The notes: a model not told the origin generated them from the sequence alone. DNA of 64,000 nucleotides from Pseudomonas sp. Leaf58 (GCF_003627215.1 NZ_CP032677.1:5275501-5339500); one strand, 5' to 3'. Positions 45,375-56,302 are shown, counted from the stretch's first letter. Numbers and translations: made by a program.

Positions 45375-46514
45375 TCAGGCAGATGCCGGTTCGAAAGCCC
45401 CGCGCCGCTGGGTCAACACCACCAACCCGGCAGCCCCAACCGCCATCAGCAACAGCAACGCATGCCCGCTGACCCACTGGCTCCCTGCCCCGGCCAACAA
45501 CGGCCCAAGCAGGCAGCCAATACCCCACAGCTGCGCCACATGAGCATTGGCCCGCACCAACGCATCATCACGATAACGCTCGCCGATCAGCACCAGCGAC
45601 AAGGTGAACAAGCCCCCGGCACTGGCCCCGAACAACACCCACAGCGGCCAGATTGCCGGGGTATGCAGCAGCAGTGGAATTGCCAGGCTGGACACCAGCA
45701 GCGTTACCGCGCAGCCAGTGAACAGGGTACGTCGCGACATGTGGTCAGCCAGGGCGCCAATGGGCAGCTGCAACACCGCATCACCCACCACCACGGTACT
45801 GACCATGAACAGGGCAATTTCGGTGCTGAAGCCCTGCTGCAGGCAGTACACCGGCAACAAGGTCAGGATCATCGCCTCGAACGAGGCGAACAAGGCAATC
45901 GCCCAGGCGATTACCGGCAAACGCCGGCAAAACGCGAACAGGTCGCCGAAGGTGACGCTGCAGGCTTCCGTGCTCGGTGCACCGCCACGCCCCATGAGAA
46001 TGAGCGGCGCCACCAACAGCAAGCCGGTCGCGGCCCAGAAGCCGAAGTCATCGTCGGAGCCGAGAAAGCCCAGCACCAGCGGCCCGGCCAATTGGCTCAA
46101 GGCATAACTGCTGCCATACAGCGCCACCAGGCGGCCACGCCACTGTTCGACCACCAGTTGATTGATCCAGCTTTCGCCGAGGATGAACACCACGGTCAGG
46201 GACATGCCGATCAGCAAGCGCAGCAGCAGCCATAGCGGGTAGCTGGGCAGCAGTGCGACCAAACCGATCGACAGCGCCCCACCCCACAGGCACAGGCGCA
46301 TGGCCGAGGGCACGCCGACCCAGCCGGCAAGGCGGCTGGCCAGGCTAGCACCTACCAGTACACCCAGCGCCGGCATCGCCGCCATTACGCCGATGGCGAA
46401 GCTGCCATAGCCCCAAGCCTCCAGGCGCAGGGATACCAGCGGCATGCTCACGCCAAGTGCCAGGCCGACGCTGAGCACAGATGCCAGTACGGCGAAGTAG
46501 CTACCCCAACGCAT
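45375..46514 (-). CDS. MFS transporter (YcaD-like)
   Basis: 379 residues with about twelve membrane segments. MFS features: GVLVGASLASRLAGWVGVPS in the first half and QLPIGALADHMSRRTLF in the second. The length and the GESWIN motif resemble the small YcaD-like group. Substrate unknown. On the same strand as the aldehyde dehydrogenase gene but separated by a hairpin and a REP. Confidence 0.85.
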   Translation of the reverse strand: MRWGSYFAVLASVLSVGLALGVSMPLVSLRLEAWGYGSFAIGVMAAMPALGVLVGASLASRLAGWVGVPSAMRLCLWGGALSIGLVALLPSYPLWLLLRLLIGMSLTVVFILGESWINQLVVEQWRGRLVALYGSSYALSQLAGPLVLGFLGSDDDFGFWAATGLLLVAPLILMGRGGAPSTEACSVTFGDLFAFCRRLPVIAWAIALFASFEAMILTLLPVYCLQQGFSTEIALFMVSTVVVGDAVLQLPIGALADHMSRRTLFTGCAVTLLVSSLAIPLLLHTPAIWPLWVLFGASAGGLFTLSLVLIGERYRDDALVRANAHVAQLWGIGCLLGPLLAGAGSQWVSGHALLLLMAVGAAGLVVLTQRRGAFEPASA

Positions 46515-46557
46515 TGCAGCCTCCCAGCCAGAATTCTTGAACAGTAAAAACGACGAA

Positions 46558-46584
46558 GCCGGGGCAGCGTGAGCCGACCCCGGC
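46558..46584 (-). terminator. Hairpin after the aldehyde dehydrogenase gene
   Basis: Stem GCCGGGG (46558-46564) with CCCCGGC (46578-46584). It lies between the aldehyde dehydrogenase stop and the MFS start, with an A-rich stretch that reads as T-rich downstream on the minus strand. Confidence 0.55.
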
Positions 46585-46589
46585 TAAGG

Positions 46590-46672
46590 TTGGAGCTGCT
46601 TTGCAGCCCATCGCCCTCAAGCCATGCGCTATCCCTGTGGCTTGCCGGCGAATGGGCCGCAAAGCGGCCCCT
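46590..46672. repeat. REP element, second type
   Basis: TTGGAGCTGCTTTGCAGCCC and the inverted GGGCCGCAAAGCGGCCCCTT, of the same class as at 24721. Confidence 0.6.
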
Positions 46673-46677
46673 TGGGT

Positions 46678-48171
46678 TTACAGCTTGATCCAGGTCGCCT
46701 TCAGCTCAGTGTACTTCTCCAGTGCATGCAGCGACTTGTCACGGCCGTTGCCCGACTGCTTGAAGCCACCGAACGGCGCGGTCATGTCGCCGCCGTCGTA
46801 CTGGTTGACCCAGACGCTGCCAGCGCGCACGGCACGGGCGGTCTTGTGCGCCTTGGAGATGTCCGAAGTCCAGATACCCGCGGCCAGGCCATACGGCGTG
46901 TCGTTGGCAATGGCTACGGCCTCTTCGGCGGTGTCGAAGGCGATTACCGACAGCACGGGGCCGAAGATTTCTTCCTGAGCAATCTTCATGGCATTGGTCA
47001 CGCCGTCAAAGATGGTCGGCTCGACGTAAGTGCCGCCAGTCTCTTCCAGCGTGCGCTTGCCACCGGCCACCAGCTTGGCGCCGTCCTGGTGGCCAGCCTC
47101 GATGTACGACAGCACGGTGTTCATCTGCTGGGTGTCCACCAGAGCACCGACAGTAGTCTGTGGGTCCAGTGGGTTGCCTGGCTTCCAGCCTTTCAGGGCC
47201 TCGACTACCATGGGCAGGAACTTGTCCTTGATCGAGCGCTCGACCAGCAGGCGCGAGCCTGCGGTGCACACTTCGCCCTGGTTGAAGGCGATGGCGCTGG
47301 CAGCGGCCTCGGCGGCGGCTTGCAGGTCCGGGGCGTCGGCGAAGACGATGTTCGGGCTCTTGCCACCGGCTTCCAGCCAGATACGCTTCATGTTCGATTC
47401 GCCGGCGTAAACCATCAGCTGCTTGGCGATCTTGGTGGAACCGGTGAACACCAGGGTGTCGACGTCCATGTGCAGGGCCAGGGCCTTGCCCACAGTGTGG
47501 CCGTAGCCTGGCAGCACGTTCAGCACGCCAGCCGGAATACCGGCCTCAACGGCCAGTTGGGCGATGCGGATGGCGGTCAGTGGCGATTTTTCGGACGGCT
47601 TGAGCACCACCGAGTTACCCGTGGCCAGGGCCGGGCCGAGCTTCCAGCAGGCCATCAGCAGCGGGAAGTTCCACGGTACGATGGCAGCGACCACACCCAC
47701 CGCCTCGCGGGTGACCAGGCCGAGCTGGTCATGCGGGGTCGGGGCGACTTCGTCGTAGACCTTGTCGATGGCTTCGGCAGTCCAGTGGATGGCTTGGGCG
47801 GCGCCAGGGATGTCGATGCTGGAGGAGTCACCGATTGGCTTGCCCATGTCGAGGGTTTCCAGCAGCGCCAGCTCTTCGACGTTCTTGCGCAGCAAGTCAG
47901 CGAAGCGGATCAGCTTGGCCTTGCGCTTGGCCGGGGCCAGCTGCGACCACACGCCCGAGTTGAAGGTGGCACGGGCGTTTTCCACAGCGCGGTTGGCATC
48001 GGCCAGGTCGCAGCTGGCAACCTTGGCCAGGAAGCGTCCGTCGACCGGGCTCAGGCACTCGAAGGTTTCACCGGATGCGGCATCGGTGTATTCGCCGTTG
48101 ATGAAGGCACGGCCTTCGATCTTCAGTTGCTGGGCACGTTGTTCCCAGTCCGCACGAGTCAGGGTGGTCAT
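46678..48171 (-). CDS. PuuC-like aldehyde dehydrogenase
   Basis: 497 residues from ATG 48171 (GAGGAG upstream), near E. coli PuuC (495). ALDH core: VVAAIVPWNFPLLMACWKLG, VVLKPSEKSPL, glutamate in WLEAGGKSPNIVF, catalytic Cys in NQGEVCTAGSRLL, and MTAPFGGFKQSGNGRDKSL. PuuC/KauB/PauC enzymes oxidise gamma-glutamyl-aminobutyraldehyde and other aminoaldehydes from polyamines. Broad specificity is common. Divergent from a small cupin gene. Confidence 0.85.
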   Translation of the reverse strand: MTTLTRADWEQRAQQLKIEGRAFINGEYTDAASGETFECLSPVDGRFLAKVASCDLADANRAVENARATFNSGVWSQLAPAKRKAKLIRFADLLRKNVEELALLETLDMGKPIGDSSSIDIPGAAQAIHWTAEAIDKVYDEVAPTPHDQLGLVTREAVGVVAAIVPWNFPLLMACWKLGPALATGNSVVLKPSEKSPLTAIRIAQLAVEAGIPAGVLNVLPGYGHTVGKALALHMDVDTLVFTGSTKIAKQLMVYAGESNMKRIWLEAGGKSPNIVFADAPDLQAAAEAAASAIAFNQGEVCTAGSRLLVERSIKDKFLPMVVEALKGWKPGNPLDPQTTVGALVDTQQMNTVLSYIEAGHQDGAKLVAGGKRTLEETGGTYVEPTIFDGVTNAMKIAQEEIFGPVLSVIAFDTAEEAVAIANDTPYGLAAGIWTSDISKAHKTARAVRAGSVWVNQYDGGDMTAPFGGFKQSGNGRDKSLHALEKYTELKATWIKL

Positions 48172-48303
48172 ACGAAACTCCTCCTCTTGTTTAGGTGCAA
48201 CGCCGCACTGAGGACTCACAGGCGTTGTCAAAATTCTGGCCGGGCGACAAGCGCACACGGGCAAGCGATACCCTAAACCAGCCCGGGTAAACTATCAATA
48301 TAT

Positions 48304-48332
48304 TTGACACAGAAGGCTCAAAAGCCTACTGA
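48304..48332 (+). promoter_or_regulatory. Candidate promoter of the cupin gene
   Basis: TTGACA (48304-48309), 17-bp spacer, TACTGA (48327-48332). The spacer holds AGGCT-CAAA-AGCCT, a possible operator. Confidence 0.4.
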
Positions 48333-48366
48333 TGTTCATTTTATTAAACAAAACAGGAGCCGCAGC

Positions 48367-48726
48367 ATGAGTATCGACAGCATCATCGACTTCGCACAGG
48401 CCATCACCGAAGCCGAACGCTACCGCCCAGCGGCGGAAAAAATCCTCAAGGGCGAGCCGGACCAGGCGGTCTATAACCACTATTCCAGCCCGTGCGGGCA
48501 GTTTGCCGCTGGGGTGTGGGAAGGCGAAGTGGGCCAATGGACGGTGAACTACACCGAGCATGAGTATTGCGAGATCGTGCAGGGCGTTTCGGTTTTGCGC
48601 GATCAGGATGGCGGGGCCAAAACCTTGCGTGCCGGTGATAGGTTTGTGATCCCGGCCGGCTTCAAGGGCACTTGGGAAGTGCTGGAGCCTTGCCGCAAGA
48701 TCTATGTGATGTTCGAGCAGAAATAA
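48367..48726 (+). CDS. Cupin-domain protein (DUF861/AllE-like)
   Basis: 119 residues from ATG 48367 (ACAGGAG upstream). Cupin motifs: HEYCEIVQGVSVLRDQDGG and LRAGDRFVIPAGFKGTWEVL; ends in RKIYVMFEQK, typical of DUF861. Metal-binding beta-barrel, possibly an enzyme or a sensor. Divergent from the PuuC-like gene, so it may relate to polyamine or aldehyde metabolism; this is inference. The leader TTAAACAAAACAGGAG is A-rich. Confidence 0.82.
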   Translation: MSIDSIIDFAQAITEAERYRPAAEKILKGEPDQAVYNHYSSPCGQFAAGVWEGEVGQWTVNYTEHEYCEIVQGVSVLRDQDGGAKTLRAGDRFVIPAGFKGTWEVLEPCRKIYVMFEQK

Positions 48727-48742
48727 GCTGTGGCTGTGCCAG

Positions 48743-48772
48743 CCTCTTCGCGGGTTTAGCCGCGAAAGGCCC
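48743..48772. repeat. REP element (single)
   Basis: CCTCTTCGCGGGTTTAGCCG then CGAAAGGCCC, right after the cupin gene. Confidence 0.6.
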
Positions 48773-48776
48773 AGGC

Positions 48777-48814
48777 AAAAAAAAACCCGCGTCCTTCCGG
48801 ATGCGGGTTTTTTT
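48777..48814. terminator. Strong bidirectional terminator
   Basis: A9, CCCGCGTCC / GGATGCGGG stem (one G-T pair), T7: ends the cupin transcript and, from the other side, rpmBG. Confidence 0.9.
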
Positions 48815-48829
48815 CAGGTTGCCGATCAA

Positions 48830-48985
48830 TTACTTGATCTTGGCTTCCTTGTACACCACGTGCTTGCGAACAACCGGATCATATTTCTTGATCTCGATTT
48901 TGTCCGGGGTGGTGCGCTTGTTCTTGTCGGTGGTGTAGAAGTGGCCGGTACCGGCACTCGAAACCAGACGGATCAATTCACGCAT
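48830..48985 (-). CDS. rpmG: 50S ribosomal protein L33
   Basis: 51 residues: [37 protein letters not shown], ending KEAKIK. Ribosomal large-subunit protein. It lacks the CxxC pairs of zinc-binding L33 and is therefore the zinc-independent form, common in proteobacteria. 10 bp after rpmB, same transcript. Confidence 0.97.
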   Translation of the reverse strand: MRELIRLVSSAGTGHFYTTDKNKRTTPDKIEIKKYDPVVRKHVVYKEAKIK

Positions 48986-48995
48986 GATGCTCTCC

Positions 48996-49232
48996 TTAAA
49001 CCTTGGCGCCAGCTTTACGGATGTCAACCAGAACGGCGTCGATGCCGCGCTTGTCGATGATACGCATGCCTTTGGCGGAAACGCGCAGACGCACGAAACG
49101 CTTCTCGGATTCAACCCAGAAACGGTGGTGCTGCAGGTTCGGCAGGAAACGACGACGGGTTTTGTTGTTTGCGTGGGAAATGTTGTTCCCGGTTACTGGA
49201 CCCTTACCAGTAACTTGACAGACTCTCGACAT
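48996..49232 (-). CDS. rpmB: 50S ribosomal protein L28
   Basis: 78 residues: [34 protein letters not shown], ending DIRKAGAKV. Only one Cys, so no zinc ribbon. First gene of the rpmB-rpmG operon; promoter at 49381-49409. Confidence 0.97.
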   Translation of the reverse strand: MSRVCQVTGKGPVTGNNISHANNKTRRRFLPNLQHHRFWVESEKRFVRLRVSAKGMRIIDKRGIDAVLVDIRKAGAKV

Positions 49233-49409
49233 GACTCAGCCCTCTAAAACCACATGCCCAACCCGGCATGGGTTGGCCGCTTAATCTCTCAGTCTTTGGC
49301 GCCTGGGCGCCGTGATTCTGGAGGTCTTACCGACCGGATCCGCTGATGCGACAGGCCGAGCCCCTAGAAAAGAGCGCTGCTTTATACCAGAAAGACTCGT
49401 CCGCAACAA
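49233..49409 (-). promoter_or_regulatory. rpmB-rpmG promoter and leader
   Basis: On the minus strand TTGTTG (49404-49409), 17 bp, TATAAA (49381-49386) is a strong sigma70 promoter. The leader of about 140 nt has hairpins CCAACCC/GGGTTGG (49258-49276) and GGCGCC-rich pairs near 49298-49312, and could serve autogenous control. The rest of the 49233-49593 gap (49410-49593) holds the upstream region of the peptide-binding protein gene; I see no further gene in it. Confidence 0.55.
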
Positions 49410-49593
49410 CATTAGATGAATATTGACACGAGCCCCGACGCGCCGGGCCAGCATAGCGGCAGGGCCCGCCAGCCGTCGACCGCTCGTCGCCAGATTTGTA
49501 AAAAAGGGTGTGGTCATTTACTGGCAGGCGCACTAGGGTAGGCCTTTTCCAGACTGCACTGGCAGATGGGCCACTGACAGCCAAGGAGCCACC

Positions 49594-51183
49594 ATGCGTG
49601 CCGCCGCCCTTTCCTTATTGTTCACCTCCCTGCTCGCCGCGGGCGTTGCCCAGGCCGCGCCGCTGAGCGTCTGCAGCGAGGCCAGCCCTGAAGGCTTCGA
49701 TGTGGTCCAGTACAACTCGCTGACCACCACCAATGCCACGGCCGACATGTTGATGAACCGCCTGGTAGAGTTCGACGCGGCGCAAGGCAAGGTGGTGCCG
49801 AGCCTGGCAGCTAGCTGGACAGTATCGGCCGACGGCCTGGTCTATGACTTCACCCTGCGCGATGAGGTTAAATTCCACACCACCGCCTACTTCAAGCCGA
49901 CCCGCGCGCTGAACGGCGACGATGTGCTGTTCAGCTTCCAGCGCATGCTCTACCCCGCCCATGCCTGGCACAAGACCGCACCGGGAGGCTACCCGCATGC
50001 CCAATCGCTGCAACTGGGCAGCCTGATCAAGGCGATCGAGGCGCCGACGCCGAACACCGTACGCTTCACCCTCAGCCATCCGGACGCCACGTTCCTGGCC
50101 ACCCTGAGCATGGGCTTCGCCTCGATCTACTCCGCCGAATATGCCGACAAGCTGCTCAAGGCTGGCACGCCGGAGAAACTCAACAGCCAGCCGATCGGTA
50201 CCGGGCCGTTCGTCTTCCAGCGTTTCCAGAAAGACGCCGTGGTGCGCTACCGCGCCAACCCCGACTACTTTGCCGGCAAGCCAGCGGTCGACCCGCTGAT
50301 CTTCGCCATCACCACCGATGCCAACGTGCGCCTGCAAAAGCTCAAGCGCGGCGAATGCCAGGTTGCCTTGTCGCCCAAGCCCCTGGACATTGCCGAAGCG
50401 GGCAAGGATGGCGACCTCAAGGTGGCCACCACCCCGGCCTTCATGACCGCCTTCGTCGCCATCAACAGCCAGCACCCGCCGCTGGACAAGCCGGAAGTGC
50501 GTCAGGCAATCAACCTGGCCTTCGACAAGCAGGCCTACCTGAAAGCCGTGTTCGAAGACTCCGCGGTGGCCGCCAATGGCCCCTACCCGCCCAATACCTG
50601 GAGCTACGCCAAGGACTTGCCCGGCTACCCGCTGGACCTGAAGAAAGCCAAGGCCCTACTGGCCAAGGCTGACCTCGCCGAGGGCTTCAGCACCACGATC
50701 TGGACCCGCCCTTCGGGCAGCCTGCTCAACCCCAACCCCAGCCTTGGTGCACAGATGCTGCAGGCAGACCTGGCCAAGATCGGCATCAAGGCGGAAATCC
50801 GCGTGATCGAGTGGGGCGAACTGATCCGCCGCGCCAAGGCGGGCGAGCATGACCTGCTGTTCATGGGCTGGGCAGGTGATAACGGCGATCCGGACAACTT
50901 CCTCAGCCCGCAGTTTTCGTGTGCGGCGGTGGAGTCGGGGACCAACTTTGCGCGCTTCTGCGACAACCGTCTGGACCAGCTGATCAGCGCTGGACGTACT
51001 ACCAATGACCAGAGCGTGCGCAGCCGGTTGTACCAGCAGGCGCAAACGCTGATCCAGCAGCAGGCGCTGTGGGTGCCGCTGGCACACCCGACGGCGGCGA
51101 CGTTGCTGCGCCAAGGGGTCGAGGGGTATCAGGTGAGCCCGTTCGGGCGGCTGGATTTCAGCAAGGTTTCGGTAACCAAGTAA
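49594..51183 (+). CDS. ABC transporter solute-binding protein, family 5 (DppA-like)
   Basis: 529 residues from ATG 49594 (AAGGAG upstream). Signal peptide MRAAALSLLFTSLLAAGVAQ A (cleavage after AQA). SBP_bac_5 features: PLSVCSEASPEGFDVVQYNS, DGLVYDFTLRDEVKFH, GTGPFVFQRFQKD, MGWAGDNGDPDNF. Resembles the DppA dipeptide-binding proteins of Pseudomonas. It stands alone without permease genes, so it probably serves a transporter encoded elsewhere. Confidence 0.9.
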   Translation: MRAAALSLLFTSLLAAGVAQAAPLSVCSEASPEGFDVVQYNSLTTTNATADMLMNRLVEFDAAQGKVVPSLAASWTVSADGLVYDFTLRDEVKFHTTAYFKPTRALNGDDVLFSFQRMLYPAHAWHKTAPGGYPHAQSLQLGSLIKAIEAPTPNTVRFTLSHPDATFLATLSMGFASIYSAEYADKLLKAGTPEKLNSQPIGTGPFVFQRFQKDAVVRYRANPDYFAGKPAVDPLIFAITTDANVRLQKLKRGECQVALSPKPLDIAEAGKDGDLKVATTPAFMTAFVAINSQHPPLDKPEVRQAINLAFDKQAYLKAVFEDSAVAANGPYPPNTWSYAKDLPGYPLDLKKAKALLAKADLAEGFSTTIWTRPSGSLLNPNPSLGAQMLQADLAKIGIKAEIRVIEWGELIRRAKAGEHDLLFMGWAGDNGDPDNFLSPQFSCAAVESGTNFARFCDNRLDQLISAGRTTNDQSVRSRLYQQAQTLIQQQALWVPLAHPTAATLLRQGVEGYQVSPFGRLDFSKVSVTK

Positions 51184-51233
51184 GTCTGCACCGGCCTCTT
51201 CGCGGGCAAGCCCGCGAAGAGGCCGGTGCAGAC
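51184..51233. repeat. Perfect 23-bp palindromic REP
   Basis: Arms 51184-51206 and 51211-51233 are exact inverted copies, starting immediately after the solute-binding protein stop; likely bidirectional terminator with radC converging. Confidence 0.8.
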
Positions 51234-51243
51234 AACACAAAGG

Positions 51244-51924
51244 CTAAGCCACAAGCCACCCATCTTCGACCATGGACAACGGCTCCCCGTCACCGATGAT
51301 GATGTGATCCAGCACCCGAACATCAATCAACGCCAGGCCCCGCTTCAGCGACAGCGTAAGATGCACATCATCCTGGCTCGGCTCATTGTTGCCTGAAGGG
51401 TGGTTGTGACAGAGGATCAAAGCCGCCGCGTTGTGCAGCAATGCCCGCCGCACCACCTCCCGCGGGTAGACATTTGCCCGGTCTATGGTCCCCCTGAACA
51501 AAATCTCGAACGCCAACGGCCGGTGCTTGGTGTCGAGAAACAGGCAGCCGAACACTTCACTAGACTCATGACGTAACATGGCCTTGAGATAACGCCGCAC
51601 CGCCACAGGCCCCTCAAGGGGCGCTGCGCGCTCGATGTTCTCATCCAGGTAGCGCCGGCCAATTTCCAGTAGCGCCTGCAACTGTGCGTATTTCACAGCC
51701 CCTATACCCGGCTCACGCAACACAGCTTCGCGATCAGCCTCAAGAAACTGCCTCAGCCCACCAAAGCGCACCAGCAACCCCCGTGCAAGATCCAGCACAT
51801 TACGCCCGGCTACCCCCGAGCCCAGCAACACGGCAAGCAACTCGGCATCCGACAGCACCGCCGCCCCACGCTGCAACAACTTCTCTCTTGGCCGTTCTTC
51901 AGCCGGCCACTCCCTGATATTCAT
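51244..51924 (-). CDS. radC: RadC-family JAB protein
   Basis: 226 residues. N-terminal UPF0758 helix-hairpin-helix region ([19 protein letters not shown]: [17 protein letters not shown]) and a C-terminal JAMM domain with [14 protein letters not shown] holding the zinc ligands. RadC (YicR) was once linked to DNA repair, but its biochemical role is unclear. Divergent from coaBC, as in many gamma-proteobacteria. Confidence 0.93.
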   Translation of the reverse strand: MNIREWPAEERPREKLLQRGAAVLSDAELLAVLLGSGVAGRNVLDLARGLLVRFGGLRQFLEADREAVLREPGIGAVKYAQLQALLEIGRRYLDENIERAAPLEGPVAVRRYLKAMLRHESSEVFGCLFLDTKHRPLAFEILFRGTIDRANVYPREVVRRALLHNAAALILCHNHPSGNNEPSQDDVHLTLSLKRGLALIDVRVLDHIIIGDGEPLSMVEDGWLVA

Positions 51925-52052
51925 CCCGCCCCTCTGCCTTTGCTGCGGCCCATTTCGGCCCTGTGTTAATCTATTTCGCCTCGTACATGCGACGTACTGC
52001 CGCAGGCATTTTCAAACGTCGCCGCCCGCTCTCACTGGAAAAAGGCAAGCCT

Positions 52053-53264
52053 ATGCAGCGGCTGTATCGCAAGCGCATCGTTCTCGGCGTAGGTGGCGGC
52101 ATTGCCGCCTACAAAAGCGCCGAGCTGATTCGCCGACTCCTGGAGCACGGCGCGCAGGTGCGCGTCGTCATGACCCGCGGTGGTGCGGAGTTCATCACCC
52201 CGCTGACCCTGCAGGCGCTGTCGGGCCACCCGGTGCACATGGACCTGCTCGACCCTGCCGCCGAAGCGGCCATGGGCCACATCGAACTGGCCAAGTGGGC
52301 CGACCTGGTGCTGATCGCCCCGGCCACCGCCGACCTCATGGCGCGCATGGCCCAAGGCATGGCCGATGACCTGTTGACCACCCTGGTGCTGGCCACCGAC
52401 GCCACCGTTGCCGTGGCCCCGGCCATGAACCAGGCCATGTGGCGCGACCCGGCCACCCAGGCCAACCTCGAGCTGCTCAAGAGCCGCGGCATCCAGGTGT
52501 TTGGCCCAGCGTCCGGCAGCCAGGCCTGTGGCGACGTAGGCCTGGGCCGCATGCTTGAAGCCACCGACCTGGCCTGGTGCGCAGCGGAAAGCTTCAAGCG
52601 CCAGGCACTGACCGGCAAGCACGTGCTGATCACCGCCGGCCCGACCCAGGAAAACATCGACCCGGTGCGCTACATCACCAATCATAGCTCTGGCAAGATG
52701 GGCTTCGCCCTGGCCGAAGCGGCTGCCGAAGCCGGGGCTCGGGTTACCCTCGTCACCGGCCCGGTGCACCTGCCGACCCCCGATCGGGTCAGCCGCATCG
52801 ACGTGGTCAGCGCGCGGGACATGCTCGCGGCGTGTGAAGCGGCCATGCCGTGCGACCTGTTCATCGCCTCGGCGGCGGTCGCGGACTACCGCCCAGAAGT
52901 CGTTGCCACGCAAAAACTCAAGAAAGATCCTACGACCGGCGACGGCATGCTGCTGCAGATGGTGCGCAATCCCGATATCCTTGCCACCATCGCTGGCCGC
53001 GCCGACCGCCCGTTCAGCGTCGGCTTCGCCGCCGAAACCGAACACTTGCTCGATTACGCCACGCGCAAGCTCAAGGACAAGAACCTCGACCTGATCGTCG
53101 CCAATGATGTGGCTAACCCCAGCATCGGCTTCAACAGCGAAGAAAACGCCTTGACCGTGATCGACCGCCAGCAGCACCAGACCCTCTTCGCGCAGACCAG
53201 CAAGGGCAAGATCGCCCGACAACTGGTCGCCTTCATCGCCGAACGGCTCAACCAGGTTCAATAA
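52053..53264 (+). CDS. coaBC: CoaBC: phosphopantothenoylcysteine decarboxylase/synthetase
   Basis: 403 residues from ATG 52053 (GGAAAAAGG upstream). N-terminal CoaC flavoprotein: [43 protein letters not shown] with the active-site Cys. C-terminal Coa[36 protein letters not shown]. Two steps of coenzyme A synthesis. dut follows by 5 bp, so one operon. Confidence 0.96.
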   Translation: MQRLYRKRIVLGVGGGIAAYKSAELIRRLLEHGAQVRVVMTRGGAEFITPLTLQALSGHPVHMDLLDPAAEAAMGHIELAKWADLVLIAPATADLMARMAQGMADDLLTTLVLATDATVAVAPAMNQAMWRDPATQANLELLKSRGIQVFGPASGSQACGDVGLGRMLEATDLAWCAAESFKRQALTGKHVLITAGPTQENIDPVRYITNHSSGKMGFALAEAAAEAGARVTLVTGPVHLPTPDRVSRIDVVSARDMLAACEAAMPCDLFIASAAVADYRPEVVATQKLKKDPTTGDGMLLQMVRNPDILATIAGRADRPFSVGFAAETEHLLDYATRKLKDKNLDLIVANDVANPSIGFNSEENALTVIDRQQHQTLFAQTSKGKIARQLVAFIAERLNQVQ

Positions 53265-53269
53265 GTTCC

Positions 53270-53725
53270 ATGCACGCTCTTCAAGCCAAGATCCTCGACC
53301 CACGCCTGGGTACCGAATTCCCTCTGCCGACGTACGCCACCCCCGGCTCTGCCGGCCTGGACCTGCGCGCCCTGCTCAAGGAAGACACTGTCCTCGAGCC
53401 AGGCCAGACCCTGCTGATCCCTACCGGCCTGTCGATCTATATCGGCGACCCAGGCCTGGCCGCGATGATCCTGCCGCGCTCCGGCCTGGGCCATAAGCAC
53501 GGCATCGTGCTGGGCAACTTGGTCGGGCTGATCGACTCGGACTACCAAGGCGAACTGATGGTGTCGTGCTGGAACCGCGGCAACACCCCCTTCACCATCG
53601 CGGTTGGCGAGCGTATCGCCCAGCTGGTGCTGGTACCGGTGGTACAGGCCCACTTCGACATCGTCGAGGCATTCGATGAAAGCCAGCGGGGCGCTGGCGG
53701 CTTTGGGCACTCCGGCAGCCACTGA
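53270..53725 (+). CDS. dut: dUTP diphosphatase
   Basis: 151 residues, trimeric dUTPase. Motifs: [52 protein letters not shown], and C-terminal [10 protein letters not shown]. Converts dUTP to dUMP and limits uracil in DNA. Directly after coaBC. Confidence 0.96.
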   Translation: MHALQAKILDPRLGTEFPLPTYATPGSAGLDLRALLKEDTVLEPGQTLLIPTGLSIYIGDPGLAAMILPRSGLGHKHGIVLGNLVGLIDSDYQGELMVSCWNRGNTPFTIAVGERIAQLVLVPVVQAHFDIVEAFDESQRGAGGFGHSGSH

Positions 53726-53836
53726 GCCGACAGATGACCGTTCAGGCCAAGGATGGCGAACTCTCTGGCGAAACCACCGTCCAAGCGTTCAGTTTGCGCC
53801 TGCCCAGAAAGCCTTTGACTAATGGAGTTTCCAGAG

Positions 53837-55237
53837 ATGAACGACATGGCCCACCTGGTCCCCGCCGCATTGCCAGACAGCATCTTCCGCGCGTATGACA
53901 TCCGCGGCGTGGTCGGCAAGACCCTTCATGCCGAAACCGCCTACTGGATCGGCCGCGCCATCGGCGCGCAGAGCCTTGCCCAGGGCGAGCCCCAGGTTTC
54001 GGTTGGCCGCGATGGCCGCCTGTCCGGCCCGATGCTGGTCGAACAACTGATCCAGGGCCTGGTCGACGCCGGCTGCCAGGTCAGCGACGTCGGCCTGGTA
54101 CCCACCCCGGCCCTGTACTACGCCGCCAACGTGCTGGCCGGCAAGTCGGGGGTGATGCTGACCGGTAGCCACAACCCATCGGACTACAACGGGTTCAAAA
54201 TCGTCATTGCCGGTGACACCCTGGCCAACGAACAGATCCAGGCCCTGCTGACCCGCCTGAAAACCAATGACCTGACCCGCGCCACAGGCCGCGTGGAAAG
54301 GGTCGAGATCCTTGACCGCTACTACCAGCAAATTGTCGACGACGTGAAGCTGGCCAAGAAGCTCAAGGTGGTGGTGGACTGCGGCAACGGTGCCGCAGGC
54401 GTGATTGCACCGCAGCTGATCGAAGCCCTGGGCTGCGAAGTGATCCCGCTGTTCTGCGAGGTCGACGGCAACTTCCCCAACCACCACCCAGACCCGGGTA
54501 AACCGGAAAACCTCGAAGACCTGATCGCCAAGGTCAAGGAAACCGGTGCCGATATCGGCCTGGCCTTCGACGGTGACGGCGACCGCGTCGGTGTGGTGAC
54601 CAACACCGGCAGCATCGTCTACCCCGACCGCCTGTTGATGTTGTTTGCCCAGGACGTGCTGTTGCGCAACCCGGGCGCCGAGATCATCTTCGACGTCAAA
54701 TGCACTCGCCGCCTCACCCCGCTGATCGAACAGCTCGGTGGCCGTGCACTGATGTGGAAAACCGGCCACTCACTGATCAAGAAGAAGATGAAGCAAACCG
54801 GCTCGCTGCTGGCTGGCGAGATGAGCGGTCACATCTTCATCAAGGAACGCTGGTACGGTTTCGACGACGGCATTTACAGCGCCGCGCGCCTGCTGGAGAT
54901 CCTCAGCAAGGCCGGACAGAGCGCCGAAAACCTGTTCGCCGCCTTCCCAAACGATATTTCCACGCCGGAAATCAATATTGATGTGACCGACGAGGGTAAA
55001 TTCAGCATCATTGATGCACTGCAACGCGATGCCGCCTGGGGCGAAGCCAACCTGACCACCATCGACGGGGTACGGGTTGATTACGCCCACGGCTGGGGCC
55101 TGGTACGTGCCTCCAACACCACACCGGTGCTGGTGCTGCGCTTCGAGGCCGACAGCGACACCGAGTTGCAACGTATCAAGGATGTTTTCCGCACCCAGTT
55201 GCTACGGGTTGAGCCTGAGCTGCAACTGCCGTTCTGA
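53837..55237 (+). CDS. algC: Phosphomannomutase/phosphoglucomutase AlgC
   Basis: 466 residues from ATG 53837 (GGAG and CAGAG upstream; ATG 53822 is possible). Alpha-D-phosphohexomutase: IFRAYDIRGVVG, phosphoserine loop LTGSHNPSDYNGFKI, metal motif AFDGDGDRVG, sugar loop GEMSGHIFI, and RASNTTPVLVLRFEAD. Supplies mannose-1-P and glucose-1-P for alginate, LPS and rhamnolipid precursors. Lies in the coaBC-dut-algC-argB run. Confidence 0.95.
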   Translation: MNDMAHLVPAALPDSIFRAYDIRGVVGKTLHAETAYWIGRAIGAQSLAQGEPQVSVGRDGRLSGPMLVEQLIQGLVDAGCQVSDVGLVPTPALYYAANVLAGKSGVMLTGSHNPSDYNGFKIVIAGDTLANEQIQALLTRLKTNDLTRATGRVERVEILDRYYQQIVDDVKLAKKLKVVVDCGNGAAGVIAPQLIEALGCEVIPLFCEVDGNFPNHHPDPGKPENLEDLIAKVKETGADIGLAFDGDGDRVGVVTNTGSIVYPDRLLMLFAQDVLLRNPGAEIIFDVKCTRRLTPLIEQLGGRALMWKTGHSLIKKKMKQTGSLLAGEMSGHIFIKERWYGFDDGIYSAARLLEILSKAGQSAENLFAAFPNDISTPEINIDVTDEGKFSIIDALQRDAAWGEANLTTIDGVRVDYAHGWGLVRASNTTPVLVLRFEADSDTELQRIKDVFRTQLLRVEPELQLPF

Positions 55238-56173
<936 letters not shown>

Positions 56174-56190
56174 TCGATCGGTTAGCCTGC

Positions 56191-56287
56191 ACTGGCCTCT
56201 TCGCGGGTAAACCCGCTCCCACAGGATTTCACAGCCCTCAAGGGCAGTGTTGGACCGGTGGGAGCGGGTTTACCCGCAATAGGGCCG
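56191..56287. repeat. REP element pair
   Basis: GGCCTCTTCGCGGGTAAACC and the inverted GTGGGAGCGGGTTTACCCGC after argB. Confidence 0.7.
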
Positions 56288-56302
56288 GAACAGGCGATAC
56301 AA

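Noticed and set aside
48343..48358. A-rich Hfq/Crc-like motif (AAACAAAACA) before the cupin start
   Set aside because: It does not meet the full AANAANAA pattern; kept only as a note in the gene entry.
53735..53750. AlgR-box-like ACCGTTCAG upstream of algC
   Set aside because: Only a partial match and short; the site lies inside the dut-algC gap without further support.
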